A DNA stretch of 64,000 nt. Origin: Pseudomonas serbica (GTDB lineage: Bacteria > Pseudomonadota > Gammaproteobacteria > Pseudomonadales > Pseudomonadaceae). Below, piece after piece: positions 1-8,064 of the stretch. The stretch's first letter is position 1, and each line of letters opens with the position of its first letter. The notes beneath the pieces are model-generated. The model was not told the origin of the DNA and did no database searches. It saw only the letters and a list, made by a program, of their open reading frames with translations. Both the position numbers and the translations under genes were made by a program. Where the stretch lies: NCBI RefSeq assembly GCF_028823535.1, contig NZ_JAQIYM010000008.1, positions 287,154 to 351,153 of the forward strand, read 5' to 3'.

Positions 1-1247
1 TGCGTCCATAGGCCGCTGCCCAGGCCGTACTCGGTGCTGTTGGCGATGGCCAGCGCTTCTTCGTCGGTGCGAAAGCGCACGACGGTGACGAAGGGACCGA
101 AGACTTCTTCCTGGCAGACCCGGTCACCCGGCTTGGCCTCGACCACGGTGGGTTCGACATAAAAACCCCTGGCCAGCGCCGGGTCGTCGGGTGCCTTGCC
201 GCCGGCGAGGACCTTGCCGCCCTGCTCGATGGCGATGTCGATGTAGGCCAGGACGCGGTCGCGGTGCAGGGCCGAGGTCAGCGGGCCCATCTCGGTTTGC
301 GGGTCCATCGGGTCACCGAGGCGGATCGATTTGGCCAGGGCGATGAAACGTTCGAGGAACTGCTCGGCAATGTCTTCATGCAGAATCAGCCGCGAGCCGG
401 CAATGCACGCCTGACCCTGGTTGTGGAAGATCGCCCAGGCAGCGCCGTTGACCGCCGCTTCCAGGTTGGCGTCCTCAAACACGATGTTCGCCCCTTTGCC
501 ACCCAGCTCCAACTGGATGCGCTTGAGGTTGCCTTTCGAGGCTTCGACAATCCGCCGGCCGGTGGCGGTCGAGCCGGTAAAGGCAATCTTGCTGACGTCG
601 AGGTGTTCCGCCAGCGCCTGGCCCGCGGTATGGCCGTAGCCCGGCACCACGTTGACCACGCCCTTGGGGAAGCCGACTTCGGTCATCAGCTCGACAATGC
701 GCAAGGTCGACAGCGGGGTGATTTCCGAGGGCTTGATGACGACGGTGTTCCCTGCTGCCAGGGCCGGGCCCATTTTCCAGCTGGTGAACATCAGCGGGAA
801 ATTCCACGGCACGATCTGCCCGACCACACCGATCGGCTTGCGCTGCACGTAATTGAGGAAGCCGGCTTCAACAGGGATCACCGCGCCTTCGATCTTGTCG
901 GCCATGCCGCCGAAATAGCGGAAACAGGCGGCGGTGCGCGGGACATCGAGGCCACGGGAGTCGCGGATCGGGTGCCCGGTGTCGAGGGATTCGAGCTGCG
1001 CCAGTTCTTCGCTGCATTCTTCAATCTTGTCCGCCAGCTTGAGTAACAGGCGTCCGCGCTCGGCAGCACCCAGCGCCGACCAGGCCGGAAACGCCCGTTT
1101 GGCGGCGGCCACCGCGAGGTCAACGTCGGCGGCTTCGGCGGCGGCGATGCGGGTGATCAATGAGCCGTCGTGGGGCGACACGACGTCGATGGTGCCGCCG
1201 GCGAGCGCGTCGACGAAGCGGCCATCGATATAGAGCTGATTTTGCAT
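1..1247 (-). CDS. Aldehyde dehydrogenase, probable 4-hydroxymuconic semialdehyde dehydrogenase (C-terminus beyond window)
   Basis: About 415 residues of an NAD(P)-dependent aldehyde dehydrogenase are visible; the gene reads leftward and its end lies outside the window. It starts MQNQLYIDGR at an ATG with a GAGGAAA ribosome site. Visible family motifs are the PWNFPL segment, the FTGST nucleotide loop, ELGGK with the general base Glu, and the catalytic Cys near residue 281 in NQGQACIAGS. It is the last gene seen after the two hydroquinone dioxygenase subunits. In known hydroquinone pathways (pnp and hap clusters) the ring-opened 4-hydroxymuconic semialdehyde is oxidised by such an enzyme to maleylacetate. 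That substrate is inferred from position; the family assignment is certain. A 14-bp-stem hairpin separates it from the upstream gene. Confidence 0.9.
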   Translation of the reverse strand, partial: MQNQLYIDGRFVDALAGGTIDVVSPHDGSLITRIAAAEAADVDLAVAAAKRAFPAWSALGAAERGRLLLKLADKIEECSEELAQLESLDTGHPIRDSRGLDVPRTAACFRYFGGMADKIEGAVIPVEAGFLNYVQRKPIGVVGQIVPWNFPLMFTSWKMGPALAAGNTVVIKPSEITPLSTLRIVELMTEVGFPKGVVNVVPGYGHTAGQALAEHLDVSKIAFTGSTATGRRIVEASKGNLKRIQLELGGKGANIVFEDANLEAAVNGAAWAIFHNQGQACIAGSRLILHEDIAEQFLERFIALAKSIRLGDPMDPQTEMGPLTSALHRDRVLAYIDIAIEQGGKVLAGGKAPDDPALARGFYVEPTVVEAKPGDRVCQEEVFGPFVTVVRFRTDEEALAIANSTEYGLGSGLWT

Positions 1248-1298
1248 AATGGTTTCCTCGCACCGCGCCTTAGGCGCAGTGTCTGACTGGATGGCTGA

Positions 1299-1331
1299 GT
1301 GCGTGGCCCGGCGCGATGCCGGGCCACGCAC
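1299..1331 (-). terminator. Intercistronic hairpin between dioxygenase large subunit and aldehyde dehydrogenase
   Basis: A perfect 14-bp inverted repeat (GTGCGTGGCCCGGC, 5-base loop, then its complement) lies 7 bp beyond the stop codon of the dioxygenase large subunit. No T-run follows, so it may be an mRNA-stabilising or attenuating hairpin and not a full terminator. A second, smaller palindrome (GCGCCT-T-AGGCGC) lies at 1265-1277. Confidence 0.5.
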
Positions 1332-1337
1332 GAGGGC

Positions 1338-2357
1338 TTAGAATTCGATCGGGTACGGCGTGAGCTCGCCGCTTTCATAGCGTTGCGGCAGGTTCGGCGT
1401 GGCGTTTTCCCAGACCAACAGCATCGAGCGCTTGGTCGAATAGCCCTGGTGGCGAATGTCGGCGGGCATGGCGCAGATGTCGCCGGCACGCATGGTGATA
1501 CGCGCACGGGGGTTGCCGTCGTCCTTGTCGCCGACATCCCAGATGATCTCGTCCGACAGCTGCAGGAACCACTCGATGCGGTCATTGCCATGGAACACCG
1601 GCAGGATGAATTCTTCGGTGGTCGGGCAGAACAGGCTGGCCTTGCACACCGAGGTCACCGACGGGTTCCAGGTCACGTCGGAGCGCGACAGGTACTTGTG
1701 CAGGTTGAAGGCATGCAACTGGCCTTCGAAACCTTCCGCCGCGTGGATCTCCGGCTCGTCCTGGGGCACATCGATGAACTGGCGGTTGACCGGCAGATCG
1801 TTGCGCAGCGGCGAATCGTCCGGCAGGCCGGGCATGCGCTTGGTGGCGATGCGAAAGCGCTCGATGGCTTCGATGTTGTTGCCGTTCTTGCGACCGAAGG
1901 CGCTGCCGGTTTCTTCAGGGGCGGCAAAGGGGTCGAAAGTGGCGTTGGTCCAGTCGCGCAGGATCGCCTTGAACGTCGCCATGATCAGCGGCGTTTCGAA
2001 GTTTTCCGTGTAGTTGACGCCTGCCGCCTTTAGCGTGCCATTGAAGGTGCCAGCGTACAGGTCGACCTTGCCGTAGTAGTTGCGGGTGCCGATGACGTGG
2101 TCGAAGTTGACCCAACCGTAGAAAAAGCCCCAGGCCACGTCGCGCATCAAGGCCCGCAGGAACGCATCCACCGGAATCAAGTGCGAACGGGTCTGGCCTT
2201 TGGCGGGCCAGGTGATACGGGCAAAATACTCGTCGCGCGACAGTTCGAACGCGCCAAGTTTGAAGGCGCGATAGCCGGTCACGGGATGGGCAGCACCGGC
2301 CTGGACGTCTTCATCGGCAAACAGTGGAGTTGGGACAGTGGTTTCAAGCATGGCCAT
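1338..2357 (-). CDS. hapD: Hydroquinone 1,2-dioxygenase, large (iron-binding) subunit
   Basis: A 339-residue cupin-type protein matching the large subunit of two-component hydroquinone dioxygenases (HapD of P. fluorescens ACB, PnpD of the para-nitrophenol pathway). The enzyme uses Fe(II) and O2 to cleave hydroquinone to 4-hydroxymuconic semialdehyde. The expected metal ligands fall at the reported PnpD numbers when counted from this start: His256, Asn258 and Glu262 in FHGNDRIEW, and His303 in IRHQGYS. This also supports the ATG at 2357, which has GAGGAA upstream. The small subunit lies immediately upstream and the semialdehyde dehydrogenase downstream. The cytoplasmic ring-cleavage role is well supported; the natural source of hydroquinone is not shown. 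The same gene is called pnpD in nitrophenol degraders. Confidence 0.93.
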   Translation of the reverse strand: MAMLETTVPTPLFADEDVQAGAAHPVTGYRAFKLGAFELSRDEYFARITWPAKGQTRSHLIPVDAFLRALMRDVAWGFFYGWVNFDHVIGTRNYYGKVDLYAGTFNGTLKAAGVNYTENFETPLIMATFKAILRDWTNATFDPFAAPEETGSAFGRKNGNNIEAIERFRIATKRMPGLPDDSPLRNDLPVNRQFIDVPQDEPEIHAAEGFEGQLHAFNLHKYLSRSDVTWNPSVTSVCKASLFCPTTEEFILPVFHGNDRIEWFLQLSDEIIWDVGDKDDGNPRARITMRAGDICAMPADIRHQGYSTKRSMLLVWENATPNLPQRYESGELTPYPIEF

Positions 2358-2402
2358 GGCGGGGTTCCTCTTGTTTTTGTGGGCGGGGGACGGCTGGGCA
2401 GA

Positions 2403-2897
2403 TCACTTCAGGCAGATGTCGGCCCACTTCTCGACCGACAACGGGCCCTTGATCGTCTGCTGCAGGATCACGCCCGGGCGACTGGCTTCGAAGCGATAGG
2501 CCGTGCCCACTGGCAGCAGGCACTGGTGGCCGCGCTTGAGCAGGACGTAACCCATGGGTTTGCCCGCCGGCACGTCACCGGCCAGTTGCGTGCCCTCGCC
2601 TGCCATCAATGGCGCATCGAGCTTGAGGAAATCCACCCGCACTTCACCGTCCATGACGATGGCGAACTCGTCGTGCGCGGCCGTGTACCAGGGCGACTGG
2701 CCTTCGGCGCGCAGGGTTTCGATGACGTAGCCGAGGTTGAGGCCCACCACGACTTTTTCATAAGGCCGGGATTGTTCGGCCACCTCGAACACGTTGGAAA
2801 ACGCGTAGTGACTGGCCTGGCCGCTGATGATCTCGACCGAGCCCTTGGTGTAGTTCTCCAACGAGCCGAAGACCGTTTCGATTGCCGCGCTACTCAT
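2403..2897 (-). CDS. hapC: Hydroquinone 1,2-dioxygenase, small subunit
   Basis: A 164-residue cupin-fold protein (about 18 kDa) starting MSSAAIETVF, the expected size for the small subunit (HapC/PnpC) of hydroquinone dioxygenase. In that family the small subunit lacks the iron site and pairs with the large subunit in a heterotetramer. It is 45 bp upstream of the large subunit in the order known from hap and pnp clusters. The ATG at 2897 has only a weak ribosome site (GGTGAAAACC), but no closer alternative exists; the longer open frame upstream runs into a REPIN and is unlikely to be coding. A LysR gene ends 230 bp upstream, so the promoter for the catabolic genes should lie in 2898-3023. Confidence 0.9.
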   Translation of the reverse strand: MSSAAIETVFGSLENYTKGSVEIISGQASHYAFSNVFEVAEQSRPYEKVVVGLNLGYVIETLRAEGQSPWYTAAHDEFAIVMDGEVRVDFLKLDAPLMAGEGTQLAGDVPAGKPMGYVLLKRGHQCLLPVGTAYRFEASRPGVILQQTIKGPLSVEKWADICLK

Positions 2898-3023
2898 GGT
2901 TTTCACCGTTTTGTTGTTGTAGTAACAGTGGGGCAACAGTACGTCTGTGCCCTTGCTGGAACAATTAGAGAGTCGGCGACAACAGTGTTCGCGAAACGCA
3001 AACACCGGGGTCACTGCAATCTT

Positions 3024-3110
3024 TGTAGGAGCGAGCCTGCTCGCGAAGCAGGTCAGCCAACATTCCCGTCGAATGAAAAAACCCATTCGCGAGCAGGCTC
3101 GCTGCCACAG
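3024..3110. repeat. REPIN (REP doublet)
   Basis: Two inverted REP copies (TGTAGGAGCGAGCCTGCTCGCGAAG and its near-complement) flank a spacer of about 37 bp between hapC and the lysR gene. This is the non-autonomous REPIN form typical of fluorescent pseudomonads. It lies directly 3' of the LysR stop codon on the minus strand and could fold in the transcript. Confidence 0.85.
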
Positions 3111-3126
3111 GTTTTTGTGTGTTGAC

Positions 3127-4056
3127 TCAGCGCACCCAGCCGCGCTCGAGCAAGGGCTTGTCCCAGCATGGCTCATCGCCAAAGTTTTCCACCAGGAAGT
3201 CGATCAACGTACGGACTTTCAAGGCCCGGCGCTGGGTGGCGGGATACACCGCGGAGAAATTGAAGGAAGACAACGCGTACTCGGGCAACACTGGAATCAA
3301 CCGGCCGCTGAGCAGGTCGTCACTGGCCACCAGCGTCGGCAGGCAGACAATGCACACGCCCGTCTGCGCGTAATCGCGCAGCAGATGCACAGAGTTTGAG
3401 CGCACCTGACCGGGCAGGCTCAGTTCCACCTGCTCCTCTTCGCCGTTGAACAGCCAGCGGTTGCGCGACGGATAGCCCTCATACAGGGCGATCTTGTGTT
3501 GCAGCAATTGCTGGGGATGGGTCGGCACGCCGAACTCGCTGGCGTAATCGGGGGACATGCAGAACAGCCGGCGGACGCTGAACAATTTGCGTTCGATCAG
3601 GGTTTCCGCCATCGGCGGGAACATCTGGAACGCCACATCAAAGCCTTCCTCGATCGGGTCCACCACCCGGTCATTGACGATGACGTCCACCTCAATGTCC
3701 GGGTACAGCCGCGTGAACTCGGCCAGCATGCGGCCGAAATGGCCGATGGCAAACCCGGGCAGCATCTGCACCCGCAGCTTGCCGGTGGGTTTGGCGCGCA
3801 GTTCGCGCATGTGTTCGGTCAACGAGTTGAAACTCGCGACCATGTCCGCGCATTCCTTGTAGTACGTCTCTCCGACCTCGGAGAGCCGTACATGGCGGGT
3901 GCTGCGATGGAACAGCGGCGCATTGATGAACTGCTCCAGCTGCTGGATGCGGTGGGTGATGACCGAGCGGGTCACGCCCAGTTGCTGGGCCGCCCTGGCG
4001 AAGTTGCCGGTTTCGGCAACCCGCACGAAGGCTTCGACACTGAGTAAACGATCCAT
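3127..4056 (-). CDS. LysR-family transcriptional regulator
   Basis: A 309-residue LysR-type regulator starting MDRLLSVEAF. Residues 1-60 form the winged helix-turn-helix (AAQQLGVTRSVITHRIQQLE). From about residue 90 follows the periplasmic-binding-like effector domain (LRVQMLPGFA). It reads in the same direction as its neighbours, between the SnoaL-like gene and the dioxygenase genes. It is probably the activator of the hydroquinone module, as PnpR-type LysR proteins are in nitrophenol clusters; the effector is unknown. The ATG at 4056 was chosen because it begins the conserved helix; the longer upstream open frame has no family similarity. Confidence 0.88.
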   Translation of the reverse strand: MDRLLSVEAFVRVAETGNFARAAQQLGVTRSVITHRIQQLEQFINAPLFHRSTRHVRLSEVGETYYKECADMVASFNSLTEHMRELRAKPTGKLRVQMLPGFAIGHFGRMLAEFTRLYPDIEVDVIVNDRVVDPIEEGFDVAFQMFPPMAETLIERKLFSVRRLFCMSPDYASEFGVPTHPQQLLQHKIALYEGYPSRNRWLFNGEEEQVELSLPGQVRSNSVHLLRDYAQTGVCIVCLPTLVASDDLLSGRLIPVLPEYALSSFNFSAVYPATQRRALKVRTLIDFLVENFGDEPCWDKPLLERGWVR

Positions 4057-4093
4057 GGGGCAGGTTCCTGGGGAGTGCCATTCATTGTAGAAC

Positions 4094-4120
4094 CTGTAGG
4101 AACCGGCTTGCTGGCGATGA
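4094..4120. repeat. Single REP sequence
   Basis: A lone REP-like unit (CTGTAGGAACCGGCTTGCTGGCGATGA) directly abuts the stop codon of the SnoaL-like gene. Unlike the other repeats in the window it has no inverted partner. Confidence 0.6.
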
Positions 4121-4582
4121 TCAGCGATTGAGCCAGGGATAACGCGCTGTGTCCTGGCTGCCATAATCAGGGTCCAGGTAGATGAAGCAGCGCTGGATCT
4201 TGAAATCACGGATCTCGAACACATCGGCCCAGTAGCCCGCGCCCGCCGCTGTCGGCACGCCCGCACGCCAATGGCCATCGACGTGTTCACCATAACTGGT
4301 GCCTTCGCAGACCAGCGTGTCGGTGCCGGTGAGAATCCAGTTGAAGTGTGCGTAGTCGTGGGTGATCGACTTCAAGCGGCTGCCCAGATCCCCGAACATT
4401 TGGCCGATCTGGTCCCGCCCGGTGGCCAGTCCCCACTTGGGAAACAGAACCTGGGCATCCTCGGCGAACAGCTCGAGAATGCTCCCGCCGGTGGAGGTAA
4501 CGCCGCCGTTGTCGAAGGCCTTGAGGTATTCCAGGGCGACCGATTTGCGTTGTTCGTCGGTCATTGTCAGGGTGCTGATCAT
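4121..4582 (-). CDS. SnoaL/NTF2-like small protein
   Basis: A 153-residue protein with the cone-shaped NTF2/SnoaL fold signature: an N-terminal helix with YLKAFDNGG, LFAEDAQVLFPKWG, a mid-region W/D-rich beta segment and a C-terminal FEIRDFKIQRCFIYLDPDY strand pair. The family includes polyketide cyclases, ketosteroid isomerases and many uncharacterised catabolic proteins. No catalytic assignment can be made from the sequence. It lies between the cytochrome c gene (30 bp upstream) and lysR. Next to a KstD-like flavoprotein a double-bond isomerase role is conceivable, but this is only inference from context. There is no signal peptide, so it should be cytoplasmic. Confidence 0.75.
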   Translation of the reverse strand: MISTLTMTDEQRKSVALEYLKAFDNGGVTSTGGSILELFAEDAQVLFPKWGLATGRDQIGQMFGDLGSRLKSITHDYAHFNWILTGTDTLVCEGTSYGEHVDGHWRAGVPTAAGAGYWADVFEIRDFKIQRCFIYLDPDYGSQDTARYPWLNR

Positions 4583-4612
4583 GGTTGTCTCCGCGGTACT
4601 TTAGGGTGGCTG

Positions 4613-5008
4613 TCAGTGCAGCGACTTGATGTAGATGATGATCTTCTGCCGCTTGGCCGGGTCGTCCTGGGAATAGACCATGGCACTGCCCGGCGCCACG
4701 CTCTGGGCATCGGTCAGCCAGGCGTCGAGCGTTTGCTCATCCCAGACCTTGCCGGACATGGCTTTGGTATACCCATCGCTGTAGGTGAAGTTGCTCTCGC
4801 TGGCTGCCTTGCGCCCCAGCAGCCCGAACAGGTTCGGCCCCTGCCCTGGCGGTCCGCCCTTGTCGAAGGTGTGGCAGACCGCGCAGTGGTTGGTCGCCAG
4901 TTTCTGTGCCGCTGCCAGGTCATCGGCCAAAGCGCTGCCGATGAGGCCAAGGCCTGCCGCCAACACCCATAGCGCCGGGGCTCGCAGGAAAAAGTTGAAG
5001 TGCGTCAT
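4613..5008 (-). CDS. Periplasmic class I c-type cytochrome
   Basis: A 131-residue monohaem cytochrome c. Residues 1-28 are a Sec signal peptide ending ALA. The haem-binding CAVCH is at residues 42-46, followed by GPNLFGLLGRKA as in mitochondrial-type cytochromes c, and the sixth ligand is probably Met110 in GSAMVY. The gene lies 36 bp after the Tat-exported flavoprotein and is surely cotranscribed with it. Inference: it is the electron acceptor of that flavoprotein in the periplasm, passing electrons to a terminal oxidase. Confidence 0.9.
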   Translation of the reverse strand: MTHFNFFLRAPALWVLAAGLGLIGSALADDLAAAQKLATNHCAVCHTFDKGGPPGQGPNLFGLLGRKAASESNFTYSDGYTKAMSGKVWDEQTLDAWLTDAQSVAPGSAMVYSQDDPAKRQKIIIYIKSLH

Positions 5009-5044
5009 ATCGTCGTTCTCATGCAGTCGAGGGTTAAGCCGTCA

Positions 5045-6772
5045 TCAGCTGCGGCTCGGTTCCTTGTGCGCCTGGTTTGCCGCGCGATAGGCAAAGGCGA
5101 TGATCGGTCCCAGCGTCGAGCCACCGGCCCAGTAGGCGCGACCGGAAGCCGACGCCACGCAGTTGCCGACGCCATACAAACCCGGGATCGGTGCATTGGC
5201 GTTGTTCAAGATTTGGCCGACCGAGTTGGTTTTCGGCCCGCCCTTGGTGTCGAGGTTGCCGCCGGTGATCAACGCCGCGTAGTAAGGACCTTTCGCGGCC
5301 AGCGGATACATCGTCAGGTTGCCGCTGCGGTCGGGTTTGACCGGGCCGGTGAACACGCCCTGGATCACCAGCTCGCCGCGATGGAAATCGAGGTCCTTGC
5401 CCGTCTTCGCCAACTCGTTGAAACGCTTGAGCGTGGCTTTCAGGTTCAGGTTGAAATCCGCGCTGAGCTTCATCCCGCCAATATCGGCGGCGTGCTTATC
5501 CAGACGTTCGGCGATGTTCTTCGCCAGCTCTTCCAGGGTTTCGCCCTTGACCACATGGCGGTCGTTACCGCCCTTGGGCACGATCGGCGAGCCGTATTCG
5601 TCGCTGCTGCAGAAGTCCTGGGCGCGCTGGTCCCAGATCGAGAACATCACCAGGTTCGGGTATTCGGCCTTGTCGCCGTCCCACTGGAAGAAGGTCGGGA
5701 CCAGTTCGTTGTAGACGGTCTTTTCGTTGACGACGCGCTTGCCGTACTTGTTCACCATCAGCATCGAATCGCCGTTCATGGTGAAGATGCCGGACATCGA
5801 ACCGTCCTTGGCCAGGGCTTTTTCCAGCAGGATCGGACACGACCAGGCGTAGTTCATGTTGCGCAACTGCACCCCCAGCTCACTGGAGATGCGGATGAAA
5901 TCACCTTCGTTGGTCAGCGCCGCGCAACCGCCGTAGACCGGGGCGTTGAGGAAGTTGCGGCGCAGCTCCGCATCGTGGGTGAAACCGCCCGTGGCGAAGA
6001 TCACCGCCTTGCGCGCCTTGACCCGCTGCAGCGTGCCCTCTTCGGTTTCGACTTCGACACCGACCGCTTCACCTTTACCGTTGAGGATCACTTTCACTAC
6101 CCGTTCGCCGGTTCGGATTTGCACACCGTCGCGCTTGGCGGCAGCGGTCAGCGTACGAATCGCCACGCGACCGCCGTCCGACATGCTTGGCCGGGCCTCC
6201 TTGGGCACCAGCACCCGGCCTTTCTTGGCCTTGTCTTCGGGCAACTCGGCCCAATAGTCCGGCACGTCCGGGCAATGGCGGTATGGCAACGCGTCGCGTT
6301 CGGCCAGCAGTTCGGCTGCTGGCGAAGCGCTCTCGTAGATGGCTTCGCACATCTCGTATTCCCAATCCGACAGACCGAGTTTGGGCAACGAGGCGTCGTA
6401 GGATTGCGGGCGAGTCAGACGCGCGACATAACGCAGGTAGTCGGCTTTATCGTCGACGATGCCCGCGTCACGCATCGGCTTGTTGTTCGGCACCCAGTAC
6501 CAGAACGCCGCTTTCGCCGCGGTGCCGCCGGGGCTGCCGGCCTTTTCCAGAATGACCACATCGTTGCCCAGCCAGCGCGAGAACAACGCGGTCGGCAAAC
6601 CGCTGCCGCCACCACCGACCACGACGATGTCGTGTTCCCGGTCAAAGGGCAGTTCGTCGCTGGCCATGGCCCGTGCCGCGACGCCGGACAAGGCGGCGAC
6701 AGCCGTACCGGCGGCGCCGGCCTTGATGAAGTTGCGGCGCGACAGTGCAAGTTTTTGCTGTTCTTCGTTCAA
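5045..6772 (-). CDS. Tat-exported FAD-dependent dehydrogenase, 3-ketosteroid-dehydrogenase-like
   Basis: A 575-residue flavoprotein of the fumarate reductase/KstD superfamily. A twin-arginine signal (SRRNFIKAG, then an Ala-rich stretch) occupies residues 1-35. The FAD dinucleotide fold is VVVGGGGSGLPTAL near residue 50. The C-terminus has AYWAGGSTLGPIIAFAY, equivalent to the KstD segment that carries an active-site Tyr and Gly. The family removes hydrogens next to a ring ketone. The start is TTG at 6772 with GGAG 8 bases upstream. It is followed by a cytochrome c gene, implying periplasmic oxidation without O2. The substrate is unknown: position beside hydroquinone dioxygenase suggests a cyclohexanone- or cyclohexanedione-type ring that becomes aromatic. 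No other steroid-degradation genes are present. Confidence 0.85.
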   Translation of the reverse strand: MNEEQQKLALSRRNFIKAGAAGTAVAALSGVAARAMASDELPFDREHDIVVVGGGGSGLPTALFSRWLGNDVVILEKAGSPGGTAAKAAFWYWVPNNKPMRDAGIVDDKADYLRYVARLTRPQSYDASLPKLGLSDWEYEMCEAIYESASPAAELLAERDALPYRHCPDVPDYWAELPEDKAKKGRVLVPKEARPSMSDGGRVAIRTLTAAAKRDGVQIRTGERVVKVILNGKGEAVGVEVETEEGTLQRVKARKAVIFATGGFTHDAELRRNFLNAPVYGGCAALTNEGDFIRISSELGVQLRNMNYAWSCPILLEKALAKDGSMSGIFTMNGDSMLMVNKYGKRVVNEKTVYNELVPTFFQWDGDKAEYPNLVMFSIWDQRAQDFCSSDEYGSPIVPKGGNDRHVVKGETLEELAKNIAERLDKHAADIGGMKLSADFNLNLKATLKRFNELAKTGKDLDFHRGELVIQGVFTGPVKPDRSGNLTMYPLAAKGPYYAALITGGNLDTKGGPKTNSVGQILNNANAPIPGLYGVGNCVASASGRAYWAGGSTLGPIIAFAYRAANQAHKEPSRS

Positions 6773-6830
6773 TTTTTATTCTCCGGATTGAGTAGCGGCG
6801 ACACAGGCCAGTCAGCGCACGTTGCGTGAC

Positions 6831-7742
6831 TCACCAGTAATGCCAGAGCTGCACAAACAAGCCGTCGGTGACGGTGGTGTTGCGTCCTTTCACGCCCTTG
6901 GAATAGTGGATGGACACCTGGTCCCACATTTTCTGGGCGAACACTTTCTGTACGCCGGGCTTGAGCTGGAACAGCACACCGGCGCCGAGCGCGGTTTCGT
7001 TGGATTCAGAGAACGCGATGGCGTCGTTGTTGCGATCATCGGAGCTGAAGGTTTTCTGGTAGTCGGCACTGACGAAGGGCGTGACCTGGTAGGTCGGGCG
7101 ATCGACGATGTTGTAGCCCAGGCGCAAGTTGGCGTGGCCGGTGTCGCCAGGTTCGGTGTGGTGCGGGCCATCGCCACGCAGGATCGCGCCTACCAGCAGG
7201 TCGATGTTCACCTTGCCCAGCCACTCGTTGTAGAACAGCGAAGGCCACAAGGCGTAGGTGTCGCTGCTGACCGAGTCCGCGCCAGTCGGTAGTTGCACGT
7301 AGGCTTGCGCGCCGATGGTGCGCAGCGGCGTCGGGTTGTACCAGACCAGGCCGCCGACCAAGGGATCGCCCAACCCGCTGACCCGCGTGCCATTGCCGCG
7401 AACCGCAATCTCCGGGAGGGTGATGCTGGCGATGAAGCCGGTATTGGGCAGGCCGTCCATCTTCCAGTAGTGCAACAACGACGTCAGGCCAACGTAGGTC
7501 TCGGTGTTGCTGCCGGCGACCTTGTTGCCGTGATCGTCAAAGCGTTTACGGTCGTCGTTGTATTCAAACTCCTGGCCCACGGAGTTGTAAGGCTCGGTGA
7601 AATCCGAACTGAACTGGAAGCTTTGCGGCCGGTTGCTGGCATAAGGAATGCCCGAGGCTTGCGCCGTCGCGGGAAACAAAATGCCAGCCCCCAGAACGGG
7701 AGCGAACAGGGTCGCAGCGCAACCCCATGCACGAATACTCAT
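6831..7742 (-). CDS. Outer-membrane channel of the phenol-degradation MetA type
   Basis: A 303-residue beta-barrel protein with a signal peptide ending ATAQA near residue 28, alternating beta-strand patterns and a C-terminal aromatic residue (WHYW) as in outer-membrane proteins. The fold and the segments GLGDPLVGGLVWYNP and YVQLPTGAD match the MetA-pathway phenol degradation family, which is found in aromatic and terpene catabolic clusters and is thought to admit hydrophobic substrates. The ATG at 7742 has AAGGAAGG upstream. It is the first gene of the group reading towards the flavoprotein, cytochrome and regulator, so the operon promoter should lie in 7743-7960. Confidence 0.85.
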   Translation of the reverse strand: MSIRAWGCAATLFAPVLGAGILFPATAQASGIPYASNRPQSFQFSSDFTEPYNSVGQEFEYNDDRKRFDDHGNKVAGSNTETYVGLTSLLHYWKMDGLPNTGFIASITLPEIAVRGNGTRVSGLGDPLVGGLVWYNPTPLRTIGAQAYVQLPTGADSVSSDTYALWPSLFYNEWLGKVNIDLLVGAILRGDGPHHTEPGDTGHANLRLGYNIVDRPTYQVTPFVSADYQKTFSSDDRNNDAIAFSESNETALGAGVLFQLKPGVQKVFAQKMWDQVSIHYSKGVKGRNTTVTDGLFVQLWHYW

Positions 7743-8064
7743 ACCTGCCTTCCTTATTGTTATAGGAGCCAATCCCCCGAAGGGGCGTAAGGCCGAAAGC
7801 AAGGTATGACGTCTTGATGAGCCCTGGCTGGAGCTCCACCGGATCGTTGGCCGATCCTGGTGTTCGGCGAGATGGAGGCTACAAGCCCGCCACTGCACCA
7901 ACAATTCCATTCTCGGCGACTTCAGTGTTTGCGTATTCAGAACAATGCTGCGGGGGTTGAACTGTAGGAGCCGGCTTGCCGGCGAAGGCGTCAGGTCAGC
8001 CAGCATCGATGTAGCATGTGCCGGCCCCTTCGCTGGCGAGCCAGCTCCTACAGGTTTTGTGGGG
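7743..8064. other. Intergenic region with REPIN and operon promoter
   Basis: This 322-bp gap separates the quinone reductase from the outer-membrane channel gene. The part at 7963-8052 is a REPIN. The remaining 220 bp (7743-7962) must hold the promoter of the channel-flavoprotein-cytochrome operon, but no convincing -35/-10 pair or inverted operator was identified by eye. No small gene was seen. Confidence 0.6.
7963..8052. repeat. REPIN (REP doublet, mixed arms)
   Basis: TGTAGGAGCCGGCTTGCCGGCGAAGG and an inverted partner of the CTTCGCTGGCGAGCCAGCTCCTACA type flank a spacer of about 40 bp. The two arms belong to slightly different REP variants (CCGG core versus CTGG core). Confidence 0.85.

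Noticed and set aside
3024..3110. Repeated palindromes as a possible CRISPR array
   Set aside because: The units occur as scattered inverted pairs, not as direct repeats with regular spacers, and no cas genes are present.
5045..6772. Steroid degradation role for the KstD-like flavoprotein
   Set aside because: No other steroid genes (KshAB, HsaACD, FadD3-type) are in the window, and the protein is exported, unlike steroid KstDs. The neighbours point to a hydroquinone pathway.
5000..6829. A 609-codon open frame on the plus strand
   Set aside because: It is the mirror of the flavoprotein gene, which has a Tat signal, FAD motif and active-site motif; the plus frame has none.
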